Source of the DNA: Litoreibacter halocynthiae
GTDB taxonomy: Bacteria; Pseudomonadota; Alphaproteobacteria; Rhodobacterales; Rhodobacteraceae
Direction of reading: 5' to 3'
NCBI RefSeq assembly: GCF_004365635.1
Contig: NZ_SOBH01000002.1
Span: forward strand, 496,001-560,000
Length of the DNA stretch: 64,000 bases
Part shown: piece after piece, positions 50,553 through 59,227 of the stretch
Numbering within the stretch: the stretch's first letter is position 1
How the letters are laid out: each line of letters opens with the position of its first letter
Notes under the pieces: generated by a model
The model's database searches: none
What the model was told of the DNA's origin: nothing
Seen by the model: only the letters and a program-made list of their open reading frames with translations
Translations under genes and position numbers: made by a program

Positions 50553-52730
50553 TTAAAAGAAGCTTTGGGGGTCGATATCAATCTGTAATCGCAGGTCACC
50601 TTTTAGCCGCACAGGCCGGATCCATTCCGACAATGCGCCTTGCAAGGCCACACCCTTGGGCGCCTTCACCAGTAACCGCACGCGGTGCCGTCCGCGTATT
50701 CGCGCGATGGGGGCAGGTGCAGGGCCGTAGACTTGCGCACCGACGCGCTTCAACGCCCCGTCATTGCGCGCCAGCGCGTTACCCAAATCGAACACCGGCC
50801 CGACTTCCGGCCCTGACAGGATCACCCCCGCCATGCGACCGTAAGGCGGCATCCCCGCCTGTTCCCGCTCCGCCGCTTCGGCGCGCCAGAACGCTTCTTC
50901 GTCGCCGATCAGGATCGAGGTGATCACCGGATGCTCTGGCTGAAAGGTTTGCAGCAACGCGACTCCGCGCTTTTCCGCACGTCCGGCCCGCCCTGCCACT
51001 TGGCGCATCAACTGGAACGTCTTTTCCGCGGCCCGCAGGTCGGAGCCTTGCAGACCAAGATCGGCGTCAATGACGCCCACCAGCGTCAGATGCGGGAAGT
51101 TGTGCCCCTTGGCCACAAGTTGCGTGCCGATAATGATATCCGCACCACCTTCGGCAATATCCTCGATATGCGCTTTCAATTCGCGCGATGTGCCATAAAG
51201 ATCCGACGACAGCACCACCACACGCGCCTCAGGAAACAGCTCGGCCAACTCCTCGCCCATCCGCTCCACGCCGGGGCCGATGGGGGCTAACCGGTCCTCC
51301 GCCTCGCAGGACGGACAAGCGGTCGGCATCGGCTTCGTCTCGCCGCATTGATGGCACATCAGGCGCTTCAAGAACCGGTGCTCCACCATCCGTGCGTCGC
51401 AATGTTCACACACGATCTGATGCCCGCACGCCCGACACAACGTCATCGGCGCGTAGCCGCGGCGGTTCAGGAACACCAGCGACTGCTCGCCCAACTCGAT
51501 CCGCTTGGCGATCTCGCGCTGCAAGGTCGGCGACACCCAGCGCGATCCGGGCAGGTCTTCGCGCCGCATGTCGATCGCGCGCATTTCCGGCAGGACGGCA
51601 TCGCCGAAGCGCGACGTCAGCTCGACCCGCGCATATTTGCCAGCCTCCGCGTTGGCCCATGTTTCCAGCGACGGGGTGGCCGAGGCCAGCACCACCTGCG
51701 CCCCGCACAAGGACGCCCGCAAAACCGTCATGTCACGGGCGTTATACAACACGCCGTCCTCTTGCTTGTAGGAGCTGTCATGCTCCTCATCCACGACGAT
51801 CAACCCAAGGTCGCGATAGGGCAAAAACAGCGCGGAGCGCGCGCCCACGATCAATTCTGCCCCACCATCCGCGACCATGCGCCAGACGCGGCGGCGTTCT
51901 GTCATCGTCACGCCAGAATGCCATTCGGCAGGGCGTGCGCCGAAGCGTTCTTCCACGCGGGTCAGGAATTCCGAGGTCAGCGCAATCTCTGGCAGAAGTA
52001 CCAAGGCCTGCCGCCCGCGGCGCAAGCAGGCTGCGACGGCTTCAAGATACACTTCCGTTTTACCCGACCCCGTCACGCCTTTAAGCAGTGTGGTCGAATA
52101 CCCCTCCCGATCAAGTGCCGCTACCGCAGCCGCCTGATCTTCGGTCAATTCCTTGCTGGGGCGCGACGGGTCAAGCTTCATGAAGGGTAAATCGCGCGGG
52201 CTGTCTTCCTCGCGCACTGCGCCTTGCGCCGCCAATCCCTTGACAACAGACGTCCCGACGCCCGCCTGCTCGGCCAGCTCTTTCAACGTGAAGGACAGCC
52301 CGCCAAACTCTTCCAGCACAGCCAGCACTTTCTCGCGGGCGGGGGTCATGCGGTCGACCTTGCCTGAGCCCATGCGAAACACTTTGCGCATCGCGGGCGG
52401 GTCACCCAATCCCGGCGAGCGTGTCGCCAGCCGGACCATCGCATGCAACGGCGTCAGCGTGTACGCCCCCGCGCGGGTCAGAAATTCCTTCATCTCGTCG
52501 CGCATGGGCGGCACATCCAGCACCCGAATGACCGAGCGGACCTTTGCGTAGTCGAAATCCCCCTTGCCCGACCCCCAAACGACACCAAGCACTTTGCGCG
52601 GGCCAAGCGGCACTTCGACGAACGCGCCCAGGTGGCAGCCGCCTTCGGGCGCTTTGTAATCAAGCATGCGGTCCAGAGGCTGGGTGGTCACGACCCCCAC
52701 CAAATCGCCTTCATGGAAAAACCCGCTCAC
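50553..52730 (-). CDS. priA: Primosomal replication protein PriA
   Basis: A 725-residue superfamily 2 helicase that restarts stalled replication forks. The N-terminal 3'-DNA-binding domain opens [30 protein letters not shown]; the Walker A is [14 protein letters not shown], Walker [17 protein letters not shown], and the zinc region has eight cysteines in [17 protein letters not shown] and [18 protein letters not shown] choose GTG 52730, with AAAGGG five bases upstream, over the longer GTG 52757 because homologues begin MS-FF-EG. It ends 63 bases before hisC; AGCCCG/CGGGCT at 50525-50538 could be its weak terminator. Confidence 0.93.
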   Translation of the reverse strand: MSGFFHEGDLVGVVTTQPLDRMLDYKAPEGGCHLGAFVEVPLGPRKVLGVVWGSGKGDFDYAKVRSVIRVLDVPPMRDEMKEFLTRAGAYTLTPLHAMVRLATRSPGLGDPPAMRKVFRMGSGKVDRMTPAREKVLAVLEEFGGLSFTLKELAEQAGVGTSVVKGLAAQGAVREEDSPRDLPFMKLDPSRPSKELTEDQAAAVAALDREGYSTTLLKGVTGSGKTEVYLEAVAACLRRGRQALVLLPEIALTSEFLTRVEERFGARPAEWHSGVTMTERRRVWRMVADGGAELIVGARSALFLPYRDLGLIVVDEEHDSSYKQEDGVLYNARDMTVLRASLCGAQVVLASATPSLETWANAEAGKYARVELTSRFGDAVLPEMRAIDMRREDLPGSRWVSPTLQREIAKRIELGEQSLVFLNRRGYAPMTLCRACGHQIVCEHCDARMVEHRFLKRLMCHQCGETKPMPTACPSCEAEDRLAPIGPGVERMGEELAELFPEARVVVLSSDLYGTSRELKAHIEDIAEGGADIIIGTQLVAKGHNFPHLTLVGVIDADLGLQGSDLRAAEKTFQLMRQVAGRAGRAEKRGVALLQTFQPEHPVITSILIGDEEAFWRAEAAEREQAGMPPYGRMAGVILSGPEVGPVFDLGNALARNDGALKRVGAQVYGPAPAPIARIRGRHRVRLLVKAPKGVALQGALSEWIRPVRLKGDLRLQIDIDPQSFF

Positions 52731-52817
52731 GACTGCCCTTTCACCGTTTGCCCTCACCTACAGAACTGAGGTAAAGCCACACTTAACCAGAGCAACCGCC
52801 CACTGAAAGGTATTCCC

Positions 52818-53471
52818 ATGAAATTCTTCGTAGACACCGCCGAAATCGACGACATCAAAGAACTGAATGCCTTGGGCATCGTGGACGGGGTCACCACCAA
52901 CCCGTCGCTGATCGCGAAATCCGGTCGTGACATTCTGGAAGTCACCAAAGAAATCTGCTCGATTGTTGATGGTCCCGTTTCCGCAGAGGTGGTTGCGCTG
53001 AACGCTGACGATATGATCGCCGAGGGCCGCAAGCTGGCAAAAATCGCGGACAATATCGCCGTGAAAGTGCCGCTGACATGGGACGGGCTGAAAGCCTGTA
53101 ACGTACTGACAAACGAGGGCCACATGGTCAACGTCACGCTCTGCTTCTCGGCCAACCAAGCCCTGCTGGCCGCAAAAGTCGGCGCGACCTTCATCTCGCC
53201 CTTCATCGGTCGCCTTGATGACCTGAACCTCGACGGCATGGAGCTGATCGCGGACATCCGCAACATCTACGACAATTACGGCTTCGAGACGCAGATCCTT
53301 GCCGCCTCCATTCGCTCCGCCAACCACATGTCCGATTGTGCAGCCGTTGGCGCGGACGTGGCGACTGCGCCTCCCGGCGTGATCAAGAAAATGGCAGACC
53401 ATGTACTGACCGACAAAGGCTTGGACGCGTTCATGAAGGACGTGGCCAAGGCGAACATCAAAATCGTCTAA
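52818..53471 (+). CDS. fsa: Fructose-6-phosphate aldolase / transaldolase-like enzyme
   Basis: A 217-residue TIM-barrel of the short transaldolase (TalC/FSA) group. It begins [36 protein letters not shown]; the Schiff-base lysine is expected in [16 protein letters not shown], and [27 protein letters not shown] follows. Enzymes of this type are either FSA or transaldolase and the sequence does not settle which; many alphaproteobacterial members act as transaldolase in the pentose phosphate path. A strong terminator follows. Confidence 0.9.
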   Translation: MKFFVDTAEIDDIKELNALGIVDGVTTNPSLIAKSGRDILEVTKEICSIVDGPVSAEVVALNADDMIAEGRKLAKIADNIAVKVPLTWDGLKACNVLTNEGHMVNVTLCFSANQALLAAKVGATFISPFIGRLDDLNLDGMELIADIRNIYDNYGFETQILAASIRSANHMSDCAAVGADVATAPPGVIKKMADHVLTDKGLDAFMKDVAKANIKIV

Positions 53472-53494
53472 ACGCCACCGAAATCCTATGTTAG

Positions 53495-53533
53495 AAGGCC
53501 GTGTGTTCACCCCGAACACGCGGCCTTTCCTTT
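53495..53533 (+). terminator. Intrinsic terminator after fsa
   Basis: AAGGCCG-T-GTGTTC pairs with GAACAC-G-CGGCCTT (14 pairs, one T.G wobble; 53495-53527) around a five-base loop, followed by TTCCTTT. Very stable; the DUF808 gene begins 11 bases after it. Confidence 0.88.
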
Positions 53534-53543
53534 AGGAGTATTT

Positions 53544-54500
53544 ATGAGCGGACTACTTGCACTACTCGACGACGTTGCTGGCATCGCCAAAGTCGCGGCG
53601 GCCTCGGTTGACGATGTCATGGGGCAAGCCGCCAAAGCGGGGGCCAAAGCTGCCGGTGCGTTGATCGACGATGCGGCGGTGACGCCCAAGTATCTGCACG
53701 GGTTCGAGGCGTCGCGCGAACTTCCTCTCGTCTGGCGTATCGCCAAAGGGTCGCTCAAGAACAAGCTACTTTATCTGCTGCCTATCGGATTGTTGCTATC
53801 GAACTTTGCCCCGTGGTCGATCACGCCGCTGCTTATGCTTGGCGGTGGGTATTTGTGTTTCGAGGGGGCCGAGAAGATCGCTCACCTGTTCACCCATGAC
53901 GATCACCACGCGGACCAGCCGGAAGACCTGCCAGAAGACCCTGCCCATCTTGAGGAAGAAAAAGCCGCCGGCGCGATCAAGACCGACTTCATCCTATCGG
54001 CTGAAATCATGACCATCGCGCTGGCAGAAATCCCGCCAAGCTCGCTGGCGATGGAGGCCGCAACCCTGTTTGCCGTCGCTGTCGGCATTACTGCGTTGGT
54101 CTACGGGTCCGTGGGGTTGATCGTTAAGGCCGACGATATCGGCCTGACCATGGCGGAGCGCGGACGCCTCTCGGCAACCCGCTCTCTGGGGCGCGGCATC
54201 GTAAAGGCTATGCCGGGCTTCCTGCAAATGCTGCTTGTCGTGGGCACCGCCGCGATGCTGTGGGTCGGCGGCTCTATCGTAATCCACGGCTTGGACAGCC
54301 TCGGGTTTAGTTGGCCCGAGCATATAATCCACGACATTTCCTACGCCGCGGCCGATGCTGTTGGTGCCGCCAAAGGTGCGGTGCAATGGATCACCAAGGC
54401 CACCATGGATGGCGTCTTCGGCCTTGCACTTGGTTTGGTCCTGATCCCCATCGCAACCAAAATTCTGATCCCGACTTGGGGGGCCATACGCGGGAAATAA
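53544..54500 (+). CDS. DUF808/YedI family membrane protein
   Basis: A 318-residue membrane protein of the DUF808 family (YedI). It starts MSGLLALLDDVAGIAKVAAASVDDVMGQAAKAGAKAAG and contains KYLHGFEASRELPLVWRIAKGSLKNKLLYLLP, both typical; about five or six transmembrane helices follow, at roughly 72-90, 95-110, 145-165, 172-195, 225-250 and 285-310. Function unknown. TAGGAG upstream of the ATG is a good ribosome site. It sits just after the fsa terminator. Confidence 0.9.
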   Translation: MSGLLALLDDVAGIAKVAAASVDDVMGQAAKAGAKAAGALIDDAAVTPKYLHGFEASRELPLVWRIAKGSLKNKLLYLLPIGLLLSNFAPWSITPLLMLGGGYLCFEGAEKIAHLFTHDDHHADQPEDLPEDPAHLEEEKAAGAIKTDFILSAEIMTIALAEIPPSSLAMEAATLFAVAVGITALVYGSVGLIVKADDIGLTMAERGRLSATRSLGRGIVKAMPGFLQMLLVVGTAAMLWVGGSIVIHGLDSLGFSWPEHIIHDISYAAADAVGAAKGAVQWITKATMDGVFGLALGLVLIPIATKILIPTWGAIRGK

Positions 54501-54555
54501 CCGTTAGGTGCTTTGCCGCTGGACCATGCCTGCGCCCTGCCCTAGCGTCGCCCGA

Positions 54556-55503
54556 ATGAAGCTCTCTCCCACGACCCTCGGCCCGCTGTTTGCCGCCATA
54601 GCTGTGACGCTGTTCTCGTTGAACGACGTCACTATGAAGTTCCTGTCGGGCGGCTATGCGCTGCATCAGATCGTGCTGATCCGCTCGATCGTCGGCATGG
54701 CTGTGGTGATGCTGTTCATGGTGCCGTTTCAAGGTGGGTTTGCAGCGATCAAAACACACCGCATCGGGGCGCAGATGGCGCGTGCGGGCATGGTGTTCTT
54801 CGCTAACATGACCTTTTTTCTGGGCCTCGCCGCACTGCCACTGGCCGATGCCGTGGCGCTGTTCTTCGTGTCGCCCTTCGTCATCACCATATTTTCAGTG
54901 CTGTTTCTGGGCGAAACCGTCGGCGCACGCAGATGGGGCGCGGTTGCCGTGGGACTGATCGGCGTCCTCATCATCCTGCGCCCCGGCACGTCAGCCTTCC
55001 AGCCCGCGTCGTTGCTGCCCATCGCAGCCGCGTTTGGCTATGGTGGTCTGCACATCATGACCCGCTATTTGCGCAACACCGAGACCACCGTATCAATGGT
55101 GTTCTACATCCAGTTGATGTTCATCCTAGCAACCTGCGCCTTGGGTCTGCTCATGGGGGACGGCAAGTTTGCCACGACGGACAACGCCTCGCTGGAATTC
55201 CTGTTCCGCCCATGGGTCTGGCCCGAGCCGAGCGACCTGCCCTATATCCTGGTCCTGGGCCTGTTCGCGTCGGTCGGTGGCTACTTCATTTCGCTGGCCT
55301 ACCGCATGGGAGAAGCGGCCTTGGTCGCACCGTTTGAATATCTGGCGCTTCCTCTTTCGATCATTCTCGGGATGTTGTTCTTTGATGAATGGCCCGACGC
55401 GGTCGCTTGGGCAGGTATCGCGCTCATTTTGGCGTCCGGCCTGTATACTGTCTGGCGGGAGCATCAACTGGCCAAGCGGCAAACCCCAAAACGTCAGGGC
55501 TAG
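54556..55503 (+). CDS. EamA/DMT family transporter
   Basis: A 315-residue, ten-helix DMT permease with two EamA repeats (about 10-145 and 160-300). The first repeat ends PFVITIFSVLFLGETVGARRWGAVAVG, the second LPLSIILGMLFFDEWPDAVAWAG, each with the E-rich loop typical of the family. The substrate is unknown. ATG 54556 was chosen over an upstream start that precedes the plausible first helix. It follows the DUF808 gene on the same strand after 55 bases. Confidence 0.87.
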   Translation: MKLSPTTLGPLFAAIAVTLFSLNDVTMKFLSGGYALHQIVLIRSIVGMAVVMLFMVPFQGGFAAIKTHRIGAQMARAGMVFFANMTFFLGLAALPLADAVALFFVSPFVITIFSVLFLGETVGARRWGAVAVGLIGVLIILRPGTSAFQPASLLPIAAAFGYGGLHIMTRYLRNTETTVSMVFYIQLMFILATCALGLLMGDGKFATTDNASLEFLFRPWVWPEPSDLPYILVLGLFASVGGYFISLAYRMGEAALVAPFEYLALPLSIILGMLFFDEWPDAVAWAGIALILASGLYTVWREHQLAKRQTPKRQG

Positions 55504-55622
55504 CATTCTTCAAGGTGCTTCCCATTTGCGACACCTTCCCGCTCGCGCAATCTGAGCGTGGAAAAAGCCTATTCCATGGGCTATAGTCCCACAAAACAAG
55601 GCCCTAACCAAAGGCAACGAGC

Positions 55623-56324
55623 ATGATTGAGCAGGCCGAAGTGCTGGACGCGCTGCGCAACAAAATCCTGACTGATCCGGAAGTTATTCTGGAAGATCAA
55701 GACCTTATGCGGGCCTTGATCGACGCGAACGAACGCTCACTTGGCGGGAACATCGTAGACCTTCGCGGAATCGCGATGGAGCGTTTGGAGAGCCGTCTTG
55801 ACCGGCTTGAAGACACGCACCGCTCGGTAATTGCCGCAGCCTACGAAAATCTGGCCGGCACCAACCTCATTCACGGGGCTATACTGAAGGTGTTGGAGCC
55901 GACGGATTTCCCTGCTTTCCTGACAAGCCTGTCCAGTGACCTGCTTGAATCGCTGCGGGTGTCACGCCTGCGCCTGATCCTTGAATCCAAAGAACATGAT
56001 AGCCCGTCCATCGGTTTCGAGGATGTATTGTCCATCGTGGAACCCGGCGTGGTCGACCACTACATCACCGCAGGCCGGGACATTCCCGTTCGCCCTGTGA
56101 GCTTGCGTCAGGTCTCGCCCGCGTCCGAGGACGTGTATGGCGACAACGCCGCCTACATCAAATCCGAAGCCCTGCTGCGCCTCGATCTGGGCGAAGGCCG
56201 CCTGCCGGGCTTGCTGGTCATGGGGTCCGAAGATCCGCACCAGTTCCGGCCCAATCAAGGCACTGACCTGCTGACCTTCTTCGGGTCCGCCTTCGAGCGG
56301 GCAATCAAGCGCTGGCTGGCATAA
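55623..56324 (+). CDS. DUF484 family protein
   Basis: A 233-residue DUF484 protein, often encoded directly before xerC in proteobacteria. The N-terminal helical part (1-75, LDALRNKILTDPEVILEDQDLMRALIDAN) and the C-terminal GAF-like domain (about 80-230, LLVMGSEDPHQFRPNQGTDLLTFFGSAFERA) are the standard layout. No catalytic role is known. Its TAA shares one base with the xerC start, so both are co-translated. Confidence 0.9.
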   Translation: MIEQAEVLDALRNKILTDPEVILEDQDLMRALIDANERSLGGNIVDLRGIAMERLESRLDRLEDTHRSVIAAAYENLAGTNLIHGAILKVLEPTDFPAFLTSLSSDLLESLRVSRLRLILESKEHDSPSIGFEDVLSIVEPGVVDHYITAGRDIPVRPVSLRQVSPASEDVYGDNAAYIKSEALLRLDLGEGRLPGLLVMGSEDPHQFRPNQGTDLLTFFGSAFERAIKRWLA

Positions 56325-57253
56325 TGCTGATCTCACCCGCCTGCCGCGACGCGCTGGAGGGGTGGCTCATTCATCGCAAATCGCTTGATGGCGTGGCCGC
56401 AAACACCATCGAGGCCTATCGCGGCGACGTGTTGGGGTTTCTCAACTTCATCACTGCGCATTTTGGCGACAGCACCGGATTGAAACCGCTGCAACGCGTC
56501 AAACCCACCGACATGCGCGCGTGGATGGCGCATGAGCGTAAGCGCGGCGTTGCGGCAAGGTCTTTGGCACGCGAACTGTCCTCCGTCAAAAGTTTCTACC
56601 GCTGGTTGGCGGAACGCGAAGGGTTCGAGCCCACCGCCGTCCTCGCGACACGGTCTCCGAAGTTCCAAAAGAAGCTACCGCGCCCGCTGGCCGTAGATGC
56701 GGCCCGCGCGATGATCGACACCGTCGAGATACAGGCCAGCAAGGACTGGATCGCGACCCGGGACGCCGCTGTGCTGACATTGCTTTACGGCTGCGGATTG
56801 CGGATTTCCGAAGCCCTTGGCCTGACCTTCGCGGATGCGCCGCTGCCGGAAGTTCTGCGCATTGTCGGTAAGGGCGGCAAGGAAAGGATTGTTCCCGTCA
56901 TTGCCCCCGCCCGCGTCGCGGTGGACCGCTACCTTCAGGCGCAACCCCACCCGATGCAGCCCGGTGATCCGCTGTTTCGCGGTGCGCGCGGCGGGGCGCT
57001 AAGCCCGCGCCTGATCGCGAAGGCGATGGAGAGCGCACGGATGCAACTGGGCCTTCCCGCGACTGCCACGCCACATGCGATGCGCCATTCCTTCGCGACC
57101 CACTTGCTGGAGGCGGGCGGCGACCTGCGCGCCATTCAAGAACTGCTTGGCCACGCATCGCTTTCCACAACCCAAGCCTATACCGCCGTCGATACGGCAC
57201 GGCTGATGGAAGTCTATGACAACGCCCATCCGAAAGGGTTGAAGCACGGGTAA
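56324..57253 (+). CDS. xerC: Tyrosine recombinase XerC
   Basis: A 309-residue tyrosine recombinase that with XerD resolves chromosome dimers at dif. The core-binding SAM-like domain is at about 5-100. Catalytic residues are visible: arginine in GCGLRISEALGL, lysine in GKGGKERIVPV, H-x-x-R in TPHAMRHSFATHLLEAGGDLRAIQELLGHASLS, and the tyrosine in TTQAYTAV. Length and the DUF484 neighbour argue for the housekeeping enzyme rather than a phage integrase; no attachment site or mobile genes are adjacent. Confidence 0.92.
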   Translation: MLISPACRDALEGWLIHRKSLDGVAANTIEAYRGDVLGFLNFITAHFGDSTGLKPLQRVKPTDMRAWMAHERKRGVAARSLARELSSVKSFYRWLAEREGFEPTAVLATRSPKFQKKLPRPLAVDAARAMIDTVEIQASKDWIATRDAAVLTLLYGCGLRISEALGLTFADAPLPEVLRIVGKGGKERIVPVIAPARVAVDRYLQAQPHPMQPGDPLFRGARGGALSPRLIAKAMESARMQLGLPATATPHAMRHSFATHLLEAGGDLRAIQELLGHASLSTTQAYTAVDTARLMEVYDNAHPKGLKHG

Positions 57254-57366
57254 ACCCTTCAAAGCTTCACGCCTTTGTGTCTGATCGTTTGGAAACTTGT
57301 ATTGGCAGAACCGGCCCAACCCTGCGACAAACTGTCCAAGTTTTGAATTTTGGGAGACACAAACAC

Positions 57367-57954
57367 ATGACCATCCGCACCTTCGTCGCCGCCGCGACTA
57401 CGGCAACCGCCTTACTGGCCACAGCAGCAAGCGCCGCTGATTGCGCTGTCGACGTCGAAGACCCGTTCGACCTTGAAGCCGCCCAAATCAATGAAATCTA
57501 CGACTGCCTGAAAGACGCAATGGCCGAAGGCTACGCCAAGGAAGGCGACGAGGTCGCATCGAGTTTCCGGTCCTGGACCGTCACCTCTACCCGTCCCGCC
57601 GTCGCCGGCGCGCATGGCAACCGGCTGCTACAAACATTCGCCAATGACATCGCAGCCGAGCAATATCTGAAATTCGCCGAAGAGGGTGTGAAAATGCCCG
57701 TAGGCTCTGTGCTGGCAAAAGAGTCGATCACCATATCTAAAAAGAAAAAGCAGGCCCGCGTTGGCCCGCTCTTCATCATGACCAAGATGGAGGACGGGGC
57801 GATCCCTGAAACCGCGGATTGGCTTTATGCGGGCATCCAGCCCAATGGCAAAGTCATGAAGATCAAGCAGAGCTTCTGCCATGATTGCCACGCAAGCTAC
57901 GCTGATCAGGATATGCTCGCCTACCCCCTCGAAGAGGTGCGGGTCGGCAACTAG
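57367..57954 (+). CDS. Cytochrome P460-like haem protein, exported
   Basis: A 195-residue protein with a signal peptide (1-23, ending ASAAD) and a single c-type haem motif C171-H-D-C174-H175 near the C-terminus. The rest fits the cytochrome P460 fold: SFRSWTVTSTRPAVAGAHG, a conserved alanine-asparagine segment QTFANDIAAEQYL, MPVGSVLAKES and GPLFIMTKMEDG with DWLYAGIQPNGKVM. P460 enzymes oxidise hydroxylamine or bind NO in the periplasm. The lysine that cross-links haem in classic P460 cannot be assigned here. It is alone, downstream of xerC, with a terminator behind it. Confidence 0.8.
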   Translation: MTIRTFVAAATTATALLATAASAADCAVDVEDPFDLEAAQINEIYDCLKDAMAEGYAKEGDEVASSFRSWTVTSTRPAVAGAHGNRLLQTFANDIAAEQYLKFAEEGVKMPVGSVLAKESITISKKKKQARVGPLFIMTKMEDGAIPETADWLYAGIQPNGKVMKIKQSFCHDCHASYADQDMLAYPLEEVRVGN

Positions 57955-57976
57955 GCACGAATAAACGAACTTCTGG

Positions 57977-58008
57977 AAAGGCGCGGTCGAATGGCTGCGC
58001 CTTTTCTT
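57977..58008 (+). terminator. Intrinsic terminator after the P460-like gene
   Basis: AAAGGCGC at 57977-57984 pairs perfectly with GCGCCTTT at 57997-58004 around a 12-base loop, followed by TCTTAT. A plausible terminator for the P460-like gene. Confidence 0.75.
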
Positions 58009-58067
58009 ATGTAATTTGACGGGTCGTTAGACTTTACAATTTACGTCACTTTGGGCCATGAGGGGCA

Positions 58068-58763
58068 ATGACACCTCAGATCAAAGCCCTCTCCGTCCAT
58101 TTTCTGACTGCCACCGGAGCCGTTTTCGCCATGTTGGCGATGCTCGCAGCCGTAGAGGAAGAATGGGCACTGATGTTCGTCTGGCTGGTAGTCGCCTTTG
58201 GCGTAGACGGCATCGACGGGCCTATGGCGCGCAAATATAACGTCAAACTATTCGCCCCGCAGTTCGACGGCGTGCTGCTTGATCTGATCATCGACTACCT
58301 CACCTACGTGTTCATCCCTGCGTTCGCGTTGTTCCAGTCAGGCATGTTCGAGGGTTGGACGGGTTGGTTTGTCATCATCGTGATCACCTTCGCGTCCGCA
58401 TTGTATTTCGCCGATACGCGCATGAAAACTAAGGACAATTCATTCTCCGGTTTTCCCGGATGCTGGAACATGGTCGCCCTTGTAGTATTCGCCTTACAGC
58501 CAAACTTCTGGATCATTCTGGTGCTGGTCACAGTGCTGGCCATTTCCATGTTCGTACCGTTCAAATTCGTCCACCCCGTCCGAACTGAGCGTTGGCGCAG
58601 CATCACTCTGCCAATGGCACTGGCGTGGACGTTCTTCGCAGGCTGGGCCGCTTGGGTGGATTTCGACCCGCAAAGCTGGGCGCATTGGGGGCTGATCGTA
58701 ACGTCGATCTATCTGCTGTTTGCAGGCGTTGCCCAGCAAGTGTTGTTTGGCAAAGACGGCTAG
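58068..58763 (+). CDS. pcs: Phosphatidylcholine synthase
   Basis: A 231-residue polytopic CDP-alcohol phosphatidyltransferase with about eight hydrophobic helices. The catalytic motif reads D47-x2-D50-G-x2-A-R55, then a 12-residue insert before G68-x3-D72-x3-D76 (canonical spacing is 8), which is the form seen in Pcs enzymes that condense CDP-diacylglycerol with choline. Phosphatidylcholine in the membrane fits an alphaproteobacterium. Convergent with ogt by four bases. Confidence 0.88.
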   Translation: MTPQIKALSVHFLTATGAVFAMLAMLAAVEEEWALMFVWLVVAFGVDGIDGPMARKYNVKLFAPQFDGVLLDLIIDYLTYVFIPAFALFQSGMFEGWTGWFVIIVITFASALYFADTRMKTKDNSFSGFPGCWNMVALVVFALQPNFWIILVLVTVLAISMFVPFKFVHPVRTERWRSITLPMALAWTFFAGWAAWVDFDPQSWAHWGLIVTSIYLLFAGVAQQVLFGKDG

Positions 58764-59224
58764 ATCAGCAGCGACGCCGCGCCTTCAAGCTTCAACAACT
58801 CGATCTTCGCCTCGACCCCGCCCGCACCTGAAAAGCCACCCAAACCCGTGGCCCCCAAGACGCGGTGACAGGGGATCAAGATGGCAATCGGGTTCGCGCC
58901 GCAGGCCTGCCCGATCGCCTGAGCCGACACGCCCAACTCCGCAGCCAAATCGCCATAGGTGCGCGTTTCGCCATAGGGGATTGCACCAAGGGCCGCGTAA
59001 AACTTCTGTTGGAATTCGGACCCGCGCGGCTTTAGTGGCAGATCAAACTGCTGCCTACTTCCGGCGAAGTATTCTTGCAGTTGGGCGACCGCGTCTCCCA
59101 GCACACCTGTTTGCACTATGTCTCCGGAACTATCCCACTCCAGCTCCACAATCGCACCGTCCCGCTCAATTAGAGTGATCGGTCCGACGGGGCTCTCAAG
59201 CCGTGCTCGCGCCCCGTCGCTCAT
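58760..59224 (-). CDS. ogt: Methylated-DNA-[protein]-cysteine S-methyltransferase
   Basis: A 154-residue O6-alkylguanine-DNA alkyltransferase. The acceptor cysteine is C119 in the motif IPCHRVLG, followed by GGFSGAGGVEAKIELLKLEG; the helix-turn-helix is in YGDLAAELGVSAQAIGQACGANP. It removes methyl groups from O6-methylguanine in a one-use reaction. It begins three bases after the ileS stop codon, so it is probably read from the ileS promoter. Confidence 0.94.
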   Translation of the reverse strand: MSDGARARLESPVGPITLIERDGAIVELEWDSSGDIVQTGVLGDAVAQLQEYFAGSRQQFDLPLKPRGSEFQQKFYAALGAIPYGETRTYGDLAAELGVSAQAIGQACGANPIAILIPCHRVLGATGLGGFSGAGGVEAKIELLKLEGAASLLI

Positions 59225-59227
59225 TGC

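Noticed and set aside
56324..57253. Phage or island integrase
   Set aside because: Length, catalytic spacing and the directly coupled DUF484 gene fit chromosomal XerC; no attachment repeat, tRNA or mobile genes are adjacent.
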